DNA of 64,000 bases from G963692885 sp964658655 (GTDB lineage Bacteria; Acidobacteriota; Terriglobia; Terriglobales; Acidobacteriaceae): contig CAZZZL010000002.1 in the NCBI GenBank assembly GCA_964658655.1, forward strand, positions 62,001 through 126,000, read 5' to 3'. Of this stretch, positions 50,012 through 57,807 are shown in pieces (position 1 is the first letter of the stretch; the number at the start of each line of letters is the position of its first letter). A program made the translations under genes and the position numbers. The notes below the pieces were generated by a model that ran no database searches, was not told where the DNA came from, and saw nothing but the letters and a program-made list of their open reading frames with translations.

Positions 50012-50088
50012 GGCGGTGTAGCTCAGATGGTTAGAGCGACGGACTCATAACCCGTAGGTCGACAGTTCGATTCTGTCCACCGCCACCA
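50012..50088 (+). tRNA. tRNA-Met (CAT anticodon)
   Basis: A 77-base cloverleaf including an encoded CCA. Acceptor GGCGGTG/CACCGCC, D stem GCTC/GAGC, T stem GACAG/CTGTC with loop TTCGATT, and loop CTCATAA with anticodon CAT at 50046-50048. The anticodon stem ACGGA/CCCGT has an A-C mismatch at 31-39. The acceptor pairs G4-C69 and G5-C68 differ from the C-G pairs that mark lysidine-modified tRNA-Ile2 in E. coli, so elongator Met is more likely, but the alternative is not excluded. Confidence 0.9.
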
Positions 50089-50130
50089 GTATCTGATGGC
50101 CGATCGCTACGGGTTCCTATTGTGCTGACG

Positions 50131-50538
50131 TCAATCCCAGTTGAACGAGATTGGTGCATGCACGTCCGGGTGCAGACTTTTGTGCACGGGGCAGGTGTGA
50201 GCGGCACGCTCGAGCTTGAGCTTGTTCTCTGGACTGACGGAGTGGGGCACGCGGATCTGAACGGTGAGGGACGCGATCATCCGGGGCTGTGCGGTTGTCA
50301 TCTCTTTTTCCACGACTGCCGTGGTTCCGGTGATGTCTATGTCCAGGGTACGAGCCATGATGCCCATGACAGTCAGCATGCAGGTGCCTAGGGCGGTCGC
50401 TACGAGGTCAGTGGGCGAAAAGCTTGCCCCGCGCCCTTGATTGTCCAAGGGGGCGTCGGTGAAAAGTTCAGTTTTGGAGGGGCCATGCATGGCCTTGCAA
50501 TGCAGGTCTCCCTGGTATTCGAGTTGGATGGCAACCAT
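50131..50538 (-). CDS. OsmC family protein
   Basis: 135 residues from the ATG at 50538, which has GAGGAAAAGAC before it; the frame stays open to 50595 without homology. The two redox cysteines of OsmC/Ohr proteins are visible in VATALGTCMLTVMGIMAR and in RAAHTCPVHKSLHPDVH. SFSPTDL and the MRxxSL-type helix are typical. OsmC proteins reduce organic hydroperoxides. It is convergent with the tRNA gene and divergent from the barrel protein. Confidence 0.9.
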   Translation of the reverse strand: MVAIQLEYQGDLHCKAMHGPSKTELFTDAPLDNQGRGASFSPTDLVATALGTCMLTVMGIMARTLDIDITGTTAVVEKEMTTAQPRMIASLTVQIRVPHSVSPENKLKLERAAHTCPVHKSLHPDVHAPISFNWD

Positions 50539-50752
50539 TGTCTTTTCCTCAAGAAGAGTTGAGAGAGCCGACCGCCGGCTCTCACGTCCATGCAAGATTA
50601 TGGCAGGGTACGCTATCGCAGTTTAATCAAGGTGAGCGAAGACACGTCTTTTCCTTTTCATTTACGGTGGAAACTCAGTGCATGTGCATCTGAAGGCATT
50701 CGGGAGATGTTGCGGTGAATGGATTGGAAATTGACGCTGCGGCGCAGGAGTT

Positions 50753-52195
50753 ATGAAAAGAGTTTCAGCGACAGATGTCCATGCAGCGCGGTTTTTTCTG
50801 AGCATTGGTGCGTTGTCCCTCGCTCTTCTGCATGTTCCGGGCGGTCGGGCTGCCTATGCCCAGGATCGCGCTGAGACGCCTACGCAGAGCAGCTCCCGTC
50901 CAAATCTATTTGATCGGACAATCGACTTTTACTGGAAAGACTGGAAGGGAACGGCCTCTGCGGGAGCTGCGGCTGCGCGGAGGGGTCCACCTTCGCCGTT
51001 GGATTCTCCTCCTTTCCCCAGCTCGGACTGGTCGTATGGAGGCTCGCCGACGATCGGGGAGTCGGACGGAAATGTCTATCCCCTGCAGACGGCAATCAAT
51101 GGAGCGACAAATCGTACCAAAGTGTACGGATGGATCGAGCCAACTGCCAATGTATCGACGTCGCGGAACAGAAACTATCCGGAGACGAACGACATTTATT
51201 CGAACCGCGTCGAACTCGGCCAGGCTGTTGTGTATGTGGAGCGCCTGCCTGATTCAGTGCAGCGTGATCATGTCGACTGGGGCTTCCATCTTACGGGCTT
51301 CTTCGGAACCGACTATCGATCGACGACAAATAAAGGCTACTTCAGCAGCCAGCTCCTTGACCATGATCGGCAGTATGGATTTGATCCAGTGCTCGAGTAT
51401 GTCGACATTTACTTTCCGCATGTAGCACAGGGAATGAATGTGCGCGCGGGGAGGTTCATCTCGATTCCTGGAATCGAAGCGCAACTTACACCGAACAACT
51501 ATATTTTCAGTCATTCATTGCTCTACGCGGTCGATCCTTTTACGGACACGGGAGTACTTGCAACGGTGCAGCTGAACGACAAGTGGACGGTGCAGGCCGG
51601 CATGTCGGGAAGCCACGATGTTGCCCTGTGGACGGCCGACGCGAAACCATCTTTCATGGGTTGTATCAGCTATACGACGACCAGCGTGAATAACAATTTC
51701 TATCTATGCGCGAACGGCATCAACGACGGGAAGTACGCGTTCAATAATGTGCAGATGTATGACGGCACCTGGTATCACAAGTTCAGTAAGACCATTCACA
51801 CAGCAACCGAGATCTACGGCATGTATCAGAAGGACGTCCCCAGTACGAATGGTCCGATCGCGCCTGAGAAAGGAACAAATGGCGCGAACTGCCGCCCCGG
51901 TCTGCAGACGTGTTTCGCGCCGGAATGGGCCATGGTGAACTACGTCAACAAGCAGCTATCTGCCCATGACTTTATCTCGTTTCGCAGCGACTTTCTGAAT
52001 GACAAGAAGGGACAGAGAACAGGGTATGCCACTAAATACACCGAGGGCACCTTCATGTGGAGTCACTGGGTAGGCACAACGGTTCAGATCAGACCAGAGC
52101 TACGATTCGATCATGCGTGGGACCGCCGGTCTTATGATCAAGGCACACGAATAAATCAACTGACCGGCGCCACGGATGTCATTCTTCACTTTTAA
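50753..52195 (+). CDS. Outer-membrane beta-barrel porin-like protein
   Basis: 480 residues. A signal peptide (ARFFLSIGALSLALLHV, ending near AYAQD) precedes a proline-rich linker and a long series of alternating amphipathic beta strands (WGFHLTGFFGTDYRSTTNKG, VRAGRFISIPGIEAQLTPNN, VQIRPELRFDHAWDRRSYDQ). The chain ends with DVILHF, a C-terminal aromatic typical of outer-membrane barrels. It resembles the putative beta-barrel porin-2 (BBP2/OmpL-like) family common in acidobacteria. The channel substrate is unknown. AGGAG precedes the ATG. It is near-convergent with the ADOP permease. Confidence 0.82.
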   Translation: MKRVSATDVHAARFFLSIGALSLALLHVPGGRAAYAQDRAETPTQSSSRPNLFDRTIDFYWKDWKGTASAGAAAARRGPPSPLDSPPFPSSDWSYGGSPTIGESDGNVYPLQTAINGATNRTKVYGWIEPTANVSTSRNRNYPETNDIYSNRVELGQAVVYVERLPDSVQRDHVDWGFHLTGFFGTDYRSTTNKGYFSSQLLDHDRQYGFDPVLEYVDIYFPHVAQGMNVRAGRFISIPGIEAQLTPNNYIFSHSLLYAVDPFTDTGVLATVQLNDKWTVQAGMSGSHDVALWTADAKPSFMGCISYTTTSVNNNFYLCANGINDGKYAFNNVQMYDGTWYHKFSKTIHTATEIYGMYQKDVPSTNGPIAPEKGTNGANCRPGLQTCFAPEWAMVNYVNKQLSAHDFISFRSDFLNDKKGQRTGYATKYTEGTFMWSHWVGTTVQIRPELRFDHAWDRRSYDQGTRINQLTGATDVILHF

Positions 52196-52253
52196 ATCAG
52201 TACAAGTGGATGGATGCTGTCAGATTTGCGAAGCCGTTATTGAATGCGCATCT

Positions 52254-54932
52254 TCAATCTTCGCGCAGCAATTGCAGTGGATCGACTGATAGCGCGCGAT
52301 GGGCAGGTATCCAGGTAGCCACAAGCCCAATCAAGCTCATGGTCAGAACGACTCCGGACAGCACCAGTGGATCACGCGGTGTAGCCTGGTAGACAATGAA
52401 CGCAAGCACGCGCGTCGCCAGAAGACCCAGTACGAGGCCGGCAGCAGAACCGATCGCAAGAAGCTTCATTGCTCGTCCGAGCGCGGATTGAAGAACCTCC
52501 CACTGCTGCGCGCCGAGTGCGATGCGGATGCCAAGTTCTTTCAATCGCCGGCTGACTGAGTAAGCTGCCATGCCGAAGATTCCGGTGATTGACAGCATTG
52601 CTCCCATCACGCCCAACACTCCCAGAGATAGTGTCGCCATGCGTGGCGCGAACATGCTTACCTGGAGCGGCGTGGCCCTCGTTTCGACGATAACGGGCAT
52701 GCCCGCGTCGAGCTGCCGGAGTTTACTTCGCATCGCCGCAGCCATCGCGTCGGCATTGAAAAAACTGTCACCGTAACGATTTGGCCGGGAAGCGGCACGC
52801 ACCACCAGTGTTGTGGCGATGACGGGAGACTGCAGCATGGAGACATAGACTGCGGGGGTCGGATCCTCTGTCAGCCTGTCGTACTTTCCGTCCTCCGTAA
52901 TTCCGATGACCTGCAGGCGCGTCCCTTCTTTTGATTTGTAGAAACGGCCGATGGCACCATCGACGGAGCCGAACAATTTGCGCGCGAACTCGCCATTGAT
53001 AATAGCCACCTGGGGTGCCTTGCTGTCATCCTGCCAGGTGAAATCACGGCCTGCCAGCAAGGCGGTGCCGGCGGCGCGAAAGTATCCAGGTGCAATATGA
53101 AAGATATAGGCATGCGCGGCGGCGTTTACGGGTCGAAGGTCCGCGGTGGTGTCCGCGAAAATCATGGTGTCGCTCAGACTCATTGCAAACGGAACACTGT
53201 CGGCCAGCCCGACTGACTCAACGCCTGGAATGTCTTCCATGGCGTGCATCATCTCTTTCTGCATGGCAGGAGCCTGCGCCAGGCCATATCCCGCCATACT
53301 TAAATCCGATTCTGCCAGCATCGTGCGTTCGGTATCAAAGCCCAGTCGCGCGTGGAGGGAATACCCAAGGCCGCGCACTGCGACCAGCGAAGAAGTTACG
53401 AGTACTGCGCATATCGCTATCTGCGCCACCAGCAGTGTCTCGCGTAGATTGATTCCTTTTCCCGCACGGCTGCTCGAACCGGATTTGACGATGCCGTAAG
53501 GATTCGTCTGCAACACCTGGCGCACAGGCACTGCGCCGAAAAGCAGTCCGCTGACCAGCGCTAATAACACCGCGACCAGATACACCCGGCCATCCGGATT
53601 GACGGCCAGATGAATCGGCCAGCTTGAGAACGGGCGCCACGCGCTCATCATTCTCAACAATGCCACGCTGCCAAGCAAACCGATACTGCCTCCGGCGATG
53701 GAGATCAGCACCGCCTCGGTAAACAGTGCGCGCAGAATGCGAGCGCGTGTTGCGCCCAATGCGAGTCGCAACGCAACCTCTCGTGAGCGATCGGCAGCAC
53801 GAGCTGCAAACAGACTGCCAAGATTGGCGCACGCCGCGAGCAGGATCAGGCCGGTGAGCAGCATCAAGCCAGACATGAAAGCCTTAACTGGGCCGCCTAG
53901 ATAGTCGCCGTAAAGCGTAGGAGACGCCAGCTTGAAGGTCATCCTGCTTTCGTCTTTCGGATAGGCTTTTTCCAAGCCCGCTCCGATAGCATTCAGGTCG
54001 GCAGTTGCCTGTGCAGGAGTTACTCCGTTGCGTAATTCACCCATCGTCTCGAATATCCAGCGGGAGCTGCGCGTCTCCAGGGTATGGTTGTCTGCGCCAA
54101 GTACCGGATGCTCGACGAGGGGCACCCACATCGCCGGATTGAAGAAGAGGAGTGTTCCGTTAAAATCACGCGGAGCCACACCAATGATCGTGAAGGGGTT
54201 CCGGTTTAAGCGCACCGCGCGGCCCACAATGCTTCGATCGTCATGGAAGTGTGTGTGCCAGTACTCATAACTCAGCACGATCGATGGAGCGCTACCGGCG
54301 CCATGCTCGTCTGAGGCCTGAAAGAAATGTCCAAGATAAGGCTGCAAGCCGAGAGCGCTGAAATAATTTCCGGTTGCTTCTTCGACCCATACTTCCGTTG
54401 GATCGCCACCCGTTTCCAACCCTACTTCGTCGACCGTGTAAGCTATCAAGCTATCGAAACTGCGGTTGCGATCGCGGAGGTCTAGATAGTCAGGGTAGGA
54501 CTGGTAAGCGGATGCCTCATCCCCATGTTGCAGCTGATAGAGCCGCTCAGGATGGGCAACGTTGAGAGGGCGCAGAAGGAATGCGTTCAATGTGCTGAAT
54601 ACTACGGCATTGGCACCGATGGCCAGGGCGAGCGTCAGGATTGCTGCGATGGTGAATCCGGGAGAACGCCGCAGTTGACGCATGGCGAAGCGTACGTCTC
54701 GCCAGATGGATTCGAGCAAGGGTGACTGCCAGACTTCGCGGCTACGCTCTTGGGCAAGGACTACACTGCCGAATGCAACGCGAGCCTGCCGCCGAGCCTC
54801 CTGTGGATCCAGACCCTCACTCTGCAGTTGCTCTACGCGCTCTTCGAGATGGAGCCGCATTTCCTCGGAAAGGTCATCGAGATGTTTGCGGCGGAGATTC
54901 AAGTAAGTCCAAAACCTCGAGGTCCATTGCAT
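52254..54932 (-). CDS. ADOP-family ABC-type permease (MacB/FtsX-like)
   Basis: 892 residues with the acidobacterial duplicated orphan permease architecture. An N-terminal cytoplasmic helix region (LRRKHLDDLSEEMRLHLEER) is followed by a first MacB periplasmic-core plus FtsX half (DVRFAMRQLRRSPGFTIAAI, GANAVVFSTLNAF) and a second FtsX half with several helices at the C-terminus. There is no ATPase in the gene or beside it, hence orphan permease. It likely takes part in efflux or envelope-stress export. It follows its PadR regulator by 12 bp (AGAGG ribosome site in the gap). Confidence 0.92.
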   Translation of the reverse strand: MQWTSRFWTYLNLRRKHLDDLSEEMRLHLEERVEQLQSEGLDPQEARRQARVAFGSVVLAQERSREVWQSPLLESIWRDVRFAMRQLRRSPGFTIAAILTLALAIGANAVVFSTLNAFLLRPLNVAHPERLYQLQHGDEASAYQSYPDYLDLRDRNRSFDSLIAYTVDEVGLETGGDPTEVWVEEATGNYFSALGLQPYLGHFFQASDEHGAGSAPSIVLSYEYWHTHFHDDRSIVGRAVRLNRNPFTIIGVAPRDFNGTLLFFNPAMWVPLVEHPVLGADNHTLETRSSRWIFETMGELRNGVTPAQATADLNAIGAGLEKAYPKDESRMTFKLASPTLYGDYLGGPVKAFMSGLMLLTGLILLAACANLGSLFAARAADRSREVALRLALGATRARILRALFTEAVLISIAGGSIGLLGSVALLRMMSAWRPFSSWPIHLAVNPDGRVYLVAVLLALVSGLLFGAVPVRQVLQTNPYGIVKSGSSSRAGKGINLRETLLVAQIAICAVLVTSSLVAVRGLGYSLHARLGFDTERTMLAESDLSMAGYGLAQAPAMQKEMMHAMEDIPGVESVGLADSVPFAMSLSDTMIFADTTADLRPVNAAAHAYIFHIAPGYFRAAGTALLAGRDFTWQDDSKAPQVAIINGEFARKLFGSVDGAIGRFYKSKEGTRLQVIGITEDGKYDRLTEDPTPAVYVSMLQSPVIATTLVVRAASRPNRYGDSFFNADAMAAAMRSKLRQLDAGMPVIVETRATPLQVSMFAPRMATLSLGVLGVMGAMLSITGIFGMAAYSVSRRLKELGIRIALGAQQWEVLQSALGRAMKLLAIGSAAGLVLGLLATRVLAFIVYQATPRDPLVLSGVVLTMSLIGLVATWIPAHRALSVDPLQLLRED

Positions 54933-54944
54933 GAGAGCCTCTCA

Positions 54945-55295
54945 TCAATTGGCAGAAGATTTACCGGGATTTAGAACAAGCGCGATACCCTCAAACATCT
55001 GTTCGAAGCTAGAGATTTGTTGCTCCAGGTGACGCAGGCCGGCTGACGTAATCTGGTAAGTTCTTACGCGGCGATTGGTGGCAGATACACCCCATTCGGC
55101 TTTGACAAGCTTTGCTTTGAGAAGCCTCTGCAGGGCCGGATACAGTGAGCCTTCCTCCACCTGCAACAAGTTATTCGATCGCTGCTGAATATGCTGAACC
55201 AGCGCGTAGCCGTGCGCCGGCTGACGTCGAAGCGACTGGAGGATCATCATTTCTAGGGCGCCGGGAAATAAGTCGCGAGTAGGTGAATTCAGCAT
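54945..55295 (-). CDS. PadR family transcriptional regulator
   Basis: 116 residues. The winged helix reads LEMMILQSLRRQPAHGYALV then QVEEGSLYPALQRLLKAKLV, the PadR signature with E-G-S-L-Y-P-A-L, followed by the R-R-x-R-x-Y-x-I-T wing segment (NRRVRTYQITSAGLRHL) and a C-terminal dimerisation helix. It is directly upstream of the ADOP permease gene and presumably represses the pair. The promoter overlapping an inverted repeat is described separately. Confidence 0.93.
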   Translation of the reverse strand: MLNSPTRDLFPGALEMMILQSLRRQPAHGYALVQHIQQRSNNLLQVEEGSLYPALQRLLKAKLVKAEWGVSATNRRVRTYQITSAGLRHLEQQISSFEQMFEGIALVLNPGKSSAN

Positions 55296-55302
55296 AGGCC
55301 TG

Positions 55303-55347
55303 TTTGCTACAGACCTAGAGTAAACAAGTATTAAGAAAAGTTGTCAA
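55303..55347 (-). promoter_or_regulatory. padR promoter overlapped by a candidate operator
   Basis: On the minus strand TTGACA (55347-55342), a 17-bp spacer and TTTACT (55324-55319) form a strong sigma-70 promoter. The -10 is one arm of an imperfect inverted repeat, TTTRCT-N10-AGYAAA (55303-55308 with 55319-55324), ending 8 bp before the ATG. Placement fits autorepression. Confidence 0.65.
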
Positions 55348-55545
55348 GAAGAATTTGTATCGCTATTCAATGTGATCCGCCGCGTGCCGAAAGGCCCAAA
55401 AAGGCGTGCTTTAACAGGTGGTCACAAATGCATTTCAGGATTGAGCTGCTTTGTGCATCTAGTGGAGAGAGGGCAGGTCGCCGGGCGAGTGATCGTCATC
55501 GCCTCTTCGCGTAGCGGGTGCAAAGCACAGTTGGAAAGGGAAAGA

Positions 55546-56211
55546 ATGGCTGACGTATTGTTGACTGATATTGATGGCACGCTGGTAGACAGCAACACTT
55601 TACATGCGGAGGCGTGGCGACGAACTTTCGAACACTTCGGCATCGAGATTGGCATGGATGAGGCCTGGCGGCAGATTGGCAAAGGGGGTGACAAGGTCAT
55701 CCCATTCTTCGTTCCGGAAGCTGACGTGTCCAGGTTAGAAGAGCCGATTAAGGCATTCCGCAAGCAGCTGCTGCACAGGGACTATATGCATCGCATTGTC
55801 GCATTTGCCAAGTCTCGCGAGCTGCTGCAACGCGTAAAAAAGCAGGGGATGAAGATAGTGATTGCCAGTTCGACGGAAAAGGAAGACCTGGAGACATACG
55901 GGCGCATCGTGCAGATGGAAGACCTTATTGACGAAGCAGCATCAGGTTCAGACGCGGAAGCTTCCAAGCCCGACGGAGATATATTCGCCGCAGCGCTTCA
56001 AAAGGTAGGCATGGATGCACGGCAGGCAATCGCGCTCGGAGACACGCCCTGGGATGCGCACGCTGCAGGCAAGGTCGACGTCCGGACGATAGGACTCACA
56101 TGTGGCGGCTGGAAGCGATCGGACCTGATGGATGCAGGGTGTGTGGAAGTGTGGCAGGATCCTGCAGACCTACTTATGCACTTCGAAAAGTCGGCGTTGT
56201 TTCGCTCATAA
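55546..56211 (+). CDS. HAD-superfamily hydrolase
   Basis: 221 residues from the ATG at 55546, with GGAAAGGGAAAG immediately upstream; the open frame starts at 55372 but has no homology before 55546. Motif I VLLTDIDGTLVDSNTLHAEA (D-x-D), motif II IVIASSTEKED, and KPDGDIFAAAL with GDTPWDAHAAGK give a complete HAD phosphatase with helical cap, beta-phosphoglucomutase/phosphonatase-like. Substrate unknown. Divergent from padR. Confidence 0.88.
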   Translation: MADVLLTDIDGTLVDSNTLHAEAWRRTFEHFGIEIGMDEAWRQIGKGGDKVIPFFVPEADVSRLEEPIKAFRKQLLHRDYMHRIVAFAKSRELLQRVKKQGMKIVIASSTEKEDLETYGRIVQMEDLIDEAASGSDAEASKPDGDIFAAALQKVGMDARQAIALGDTPWDAHAAGKVDVRTIGLTCGGWKRSDLMDAGCVEVWQDPADLLMHFEKSALFRS

Positions 56212-56236
56212 CTGCATGGCGTCAAGTAATTTCGGG

Positions 56237-57397
56237 CTAACGCGTCTTAGTTGCAGGAGACTGATGTTCCTGATTGCGGAGTTGGGCGCAGATGGCGCGT
56301 TCCCGTGCACCCTCCGCGAGACGGCCGGATTTACTGAGCGCTGTGCCTAGAACGTAATGGGCATCCGCATTATGCGGCTGAACACTTACAGCCTTTTGCA
56401 GAGCACTTACGGCAACGTCGAGTTGATGCAACAGTATTTCGCATTCGCCGAGTTCCATGAGTGCATCAAAGTAAGCCGGATTGACAGAAAGCGCGGCTTG
56501 CAAAAAGCGGACGGCATCTGCGGGCTGATTGCGTCTTCGCAGGATGCGACCAAGCGTGCAATTGGCAATTGGATCATTTGGATAGAGGGCAAGCTCCTCT
56601 CGGAACTCGCGCTCTGCTGCATCAATATTATCGTTGCGCCAGTATATGGTGCCGAGGCCTGAGTGGATACCCGGGTATTTCGGATCCGCCTTGGCTGCGG
56701 CTTCAAACTCCTCGATGGCATCGTCTTCGCGGTACAGATTGTCATCAGCCATGGCCATCATGACGTGGGCTGCGGCGGAGTTGGGATTGATCGTCATAAC
56801 CTGCCTGAAGACATCGGTTACCCCACTGTAGTTCTTTGTACGGAGGTAGGCTTTGCCCAACATATCGAGGGTCGGCAGATCATTCGGTTGTAGCTTGTGC
56901 GCCTTCTCGAGATAGCGAGCAGCTTCATCGAAGCGATCCAGCGCGAAGAGGTCAAGTCCGGTAAGACTTAGCGATTGAAAGCCAGGCGAAGCATCTGCGA
57001 AAGCTTGCAGGAGTGGGAGAGCAGGCTTGTATTCAGCTGCCCGGAAATATGCAATGCCAAGATTGCGCTGCGTGATGGAATCTTCGGGCTTGAGAGCTAG
57101 CGCCTGCTGATAGATTGCGATTGCTTCAGGCTCCCGGTGTTGCCGCGCGATGCAGATAGCAAGATTGTTGAGTAGAGGGACGGAATCGGGAGTGGATTTC
57201 AGGGCTATGCGGAAGGACCGTTCTGCGGCAGCGTAGTCACCACTTTGCATGGCGGCAGTGCCTGTTGCAACGGCGTCGGCTGCGTCCGTCTGCGATGCAG
57301 ATGGCAGTGGTAGCGCGGGTAGTGATAATGCCTGGGAGCACAAGAGCAGAACCAGAAGACGCGTCGAACAAGCTAGCGCGCTTATAACTCTATGCAC
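56237..57397 (-). CDS. Secreted TPR-repeat protein
   Basis: 386 residues. The leader is ACSTRLLVLLLCSQALSLPA, followed by nine or so TPR-like repeats over the rest (AERSFRIALKSTPDSVPLLN, AIAIYQQALALKPEDSITQR, AVSALQKAVSVQPHNADAHY). The C-terminus is basic. As with the larger TPR protein at 20.7 kb it is expected in the periplasm as an interaction scaffold. GTG start. Divergent from the TonB receptor; the region between them is 410 bp. Confidence 0.87.
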   Translation of the reverse strand: MHRVISALACSTRLLVLLLCSQALSLPALPLPSASQTDAADAVATGTAAMQSGDYAAAERSFRIALKSTPDSVPLLNNLAICIARQHREPEAIAIYQQALALKPEDSITQRNLGIAYFRAAEYKPALPLLQAFADASPGFQSLSLTGLDLFALDRFDEAARYLEKAHKLQPNDLPTLDMLGKAYLRTKNYSGVTDVFRQVMTINPNSAAAHVMMAMADDNLYREDDAIEEFEAAAKADPKYPGIHSGLGTIYWRNDNIDAAEREFREELALYPNDPIANCTLGRILRRRNQPADAVRFLQAALSVNPAYFDALMELGECEILLHQLDVAVSALQKAVSVQPHNADAHYVLGTALSKSGRLAEGARERAICAQLRNQEHQSPATKTR

Positions 57398-57807
57398 GGG
57401 CGTTCTCTCATCAGATAGCTATAGGGAAGCTATCACAAACGATTAGGTTCAAATCTTAGTGCGCGATTGCAGTCGAGGTCCTGAGAGAATCTGGGCCCTG
57501 CGCTTGTACTTGACGCCGAATCGTTTTAATATCGTGTCAATCATTCACAGATACGGCTTTCACATCTGGATGAATACTTTCCTGCCGCCCCTGTCCGGCG
57601 CAGTTAACTCTCGTTTGCTGCAGTGATTGACGTCTTTGGGCCACTTTACAGGCTAAAAATAAAACATGAAAAATGCGCACGACTCTGCTCGTCCACAGGG
57701 CCTGGTGGCTTTTTTCCTTCTGCGAGTGTCTGCCGCCGAATGGGAGGACTGCTTCCGCTACGCCCAACGAGCAAGCTGCGCTGCCAGCTACTTTTTTGAG
57801 GTCACAC
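57398..57807. other. Intergenic region upstream of the TonB receptor
   Basis: 410 bp between divergent TPR and TonB receptor genes. TTGACG at 57510-57515 is followed by an AT-rich TTTTAATAT at too short a spacing (9-11 bp) for a normal promoter. An in-frame ATG at 57673 would extend the receptor by 45 residues, but these lack signal-peptide character relative to the start at 57808. I see no confident operator. Confidence 0.45.

Noticed and set aside
49855..50034. Possible 59-residue gene between kdsB and the tRNA
   Set aside because: It contains the tRNA promoter and runs into the tRNA itself, so translation is unlikely.
50012..50088. tRNA as a phage or island attachment site
   Set aside because: No integrase and no duplicated tRNA 3' end in the following DNA.
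52254..55295. Antimicrobial peptide export or MacB efflux pump with its own ATPase
   Set aside because: No ATPase or membrane-fusion gene adjacent; the protein is an orphan ADOP permease.
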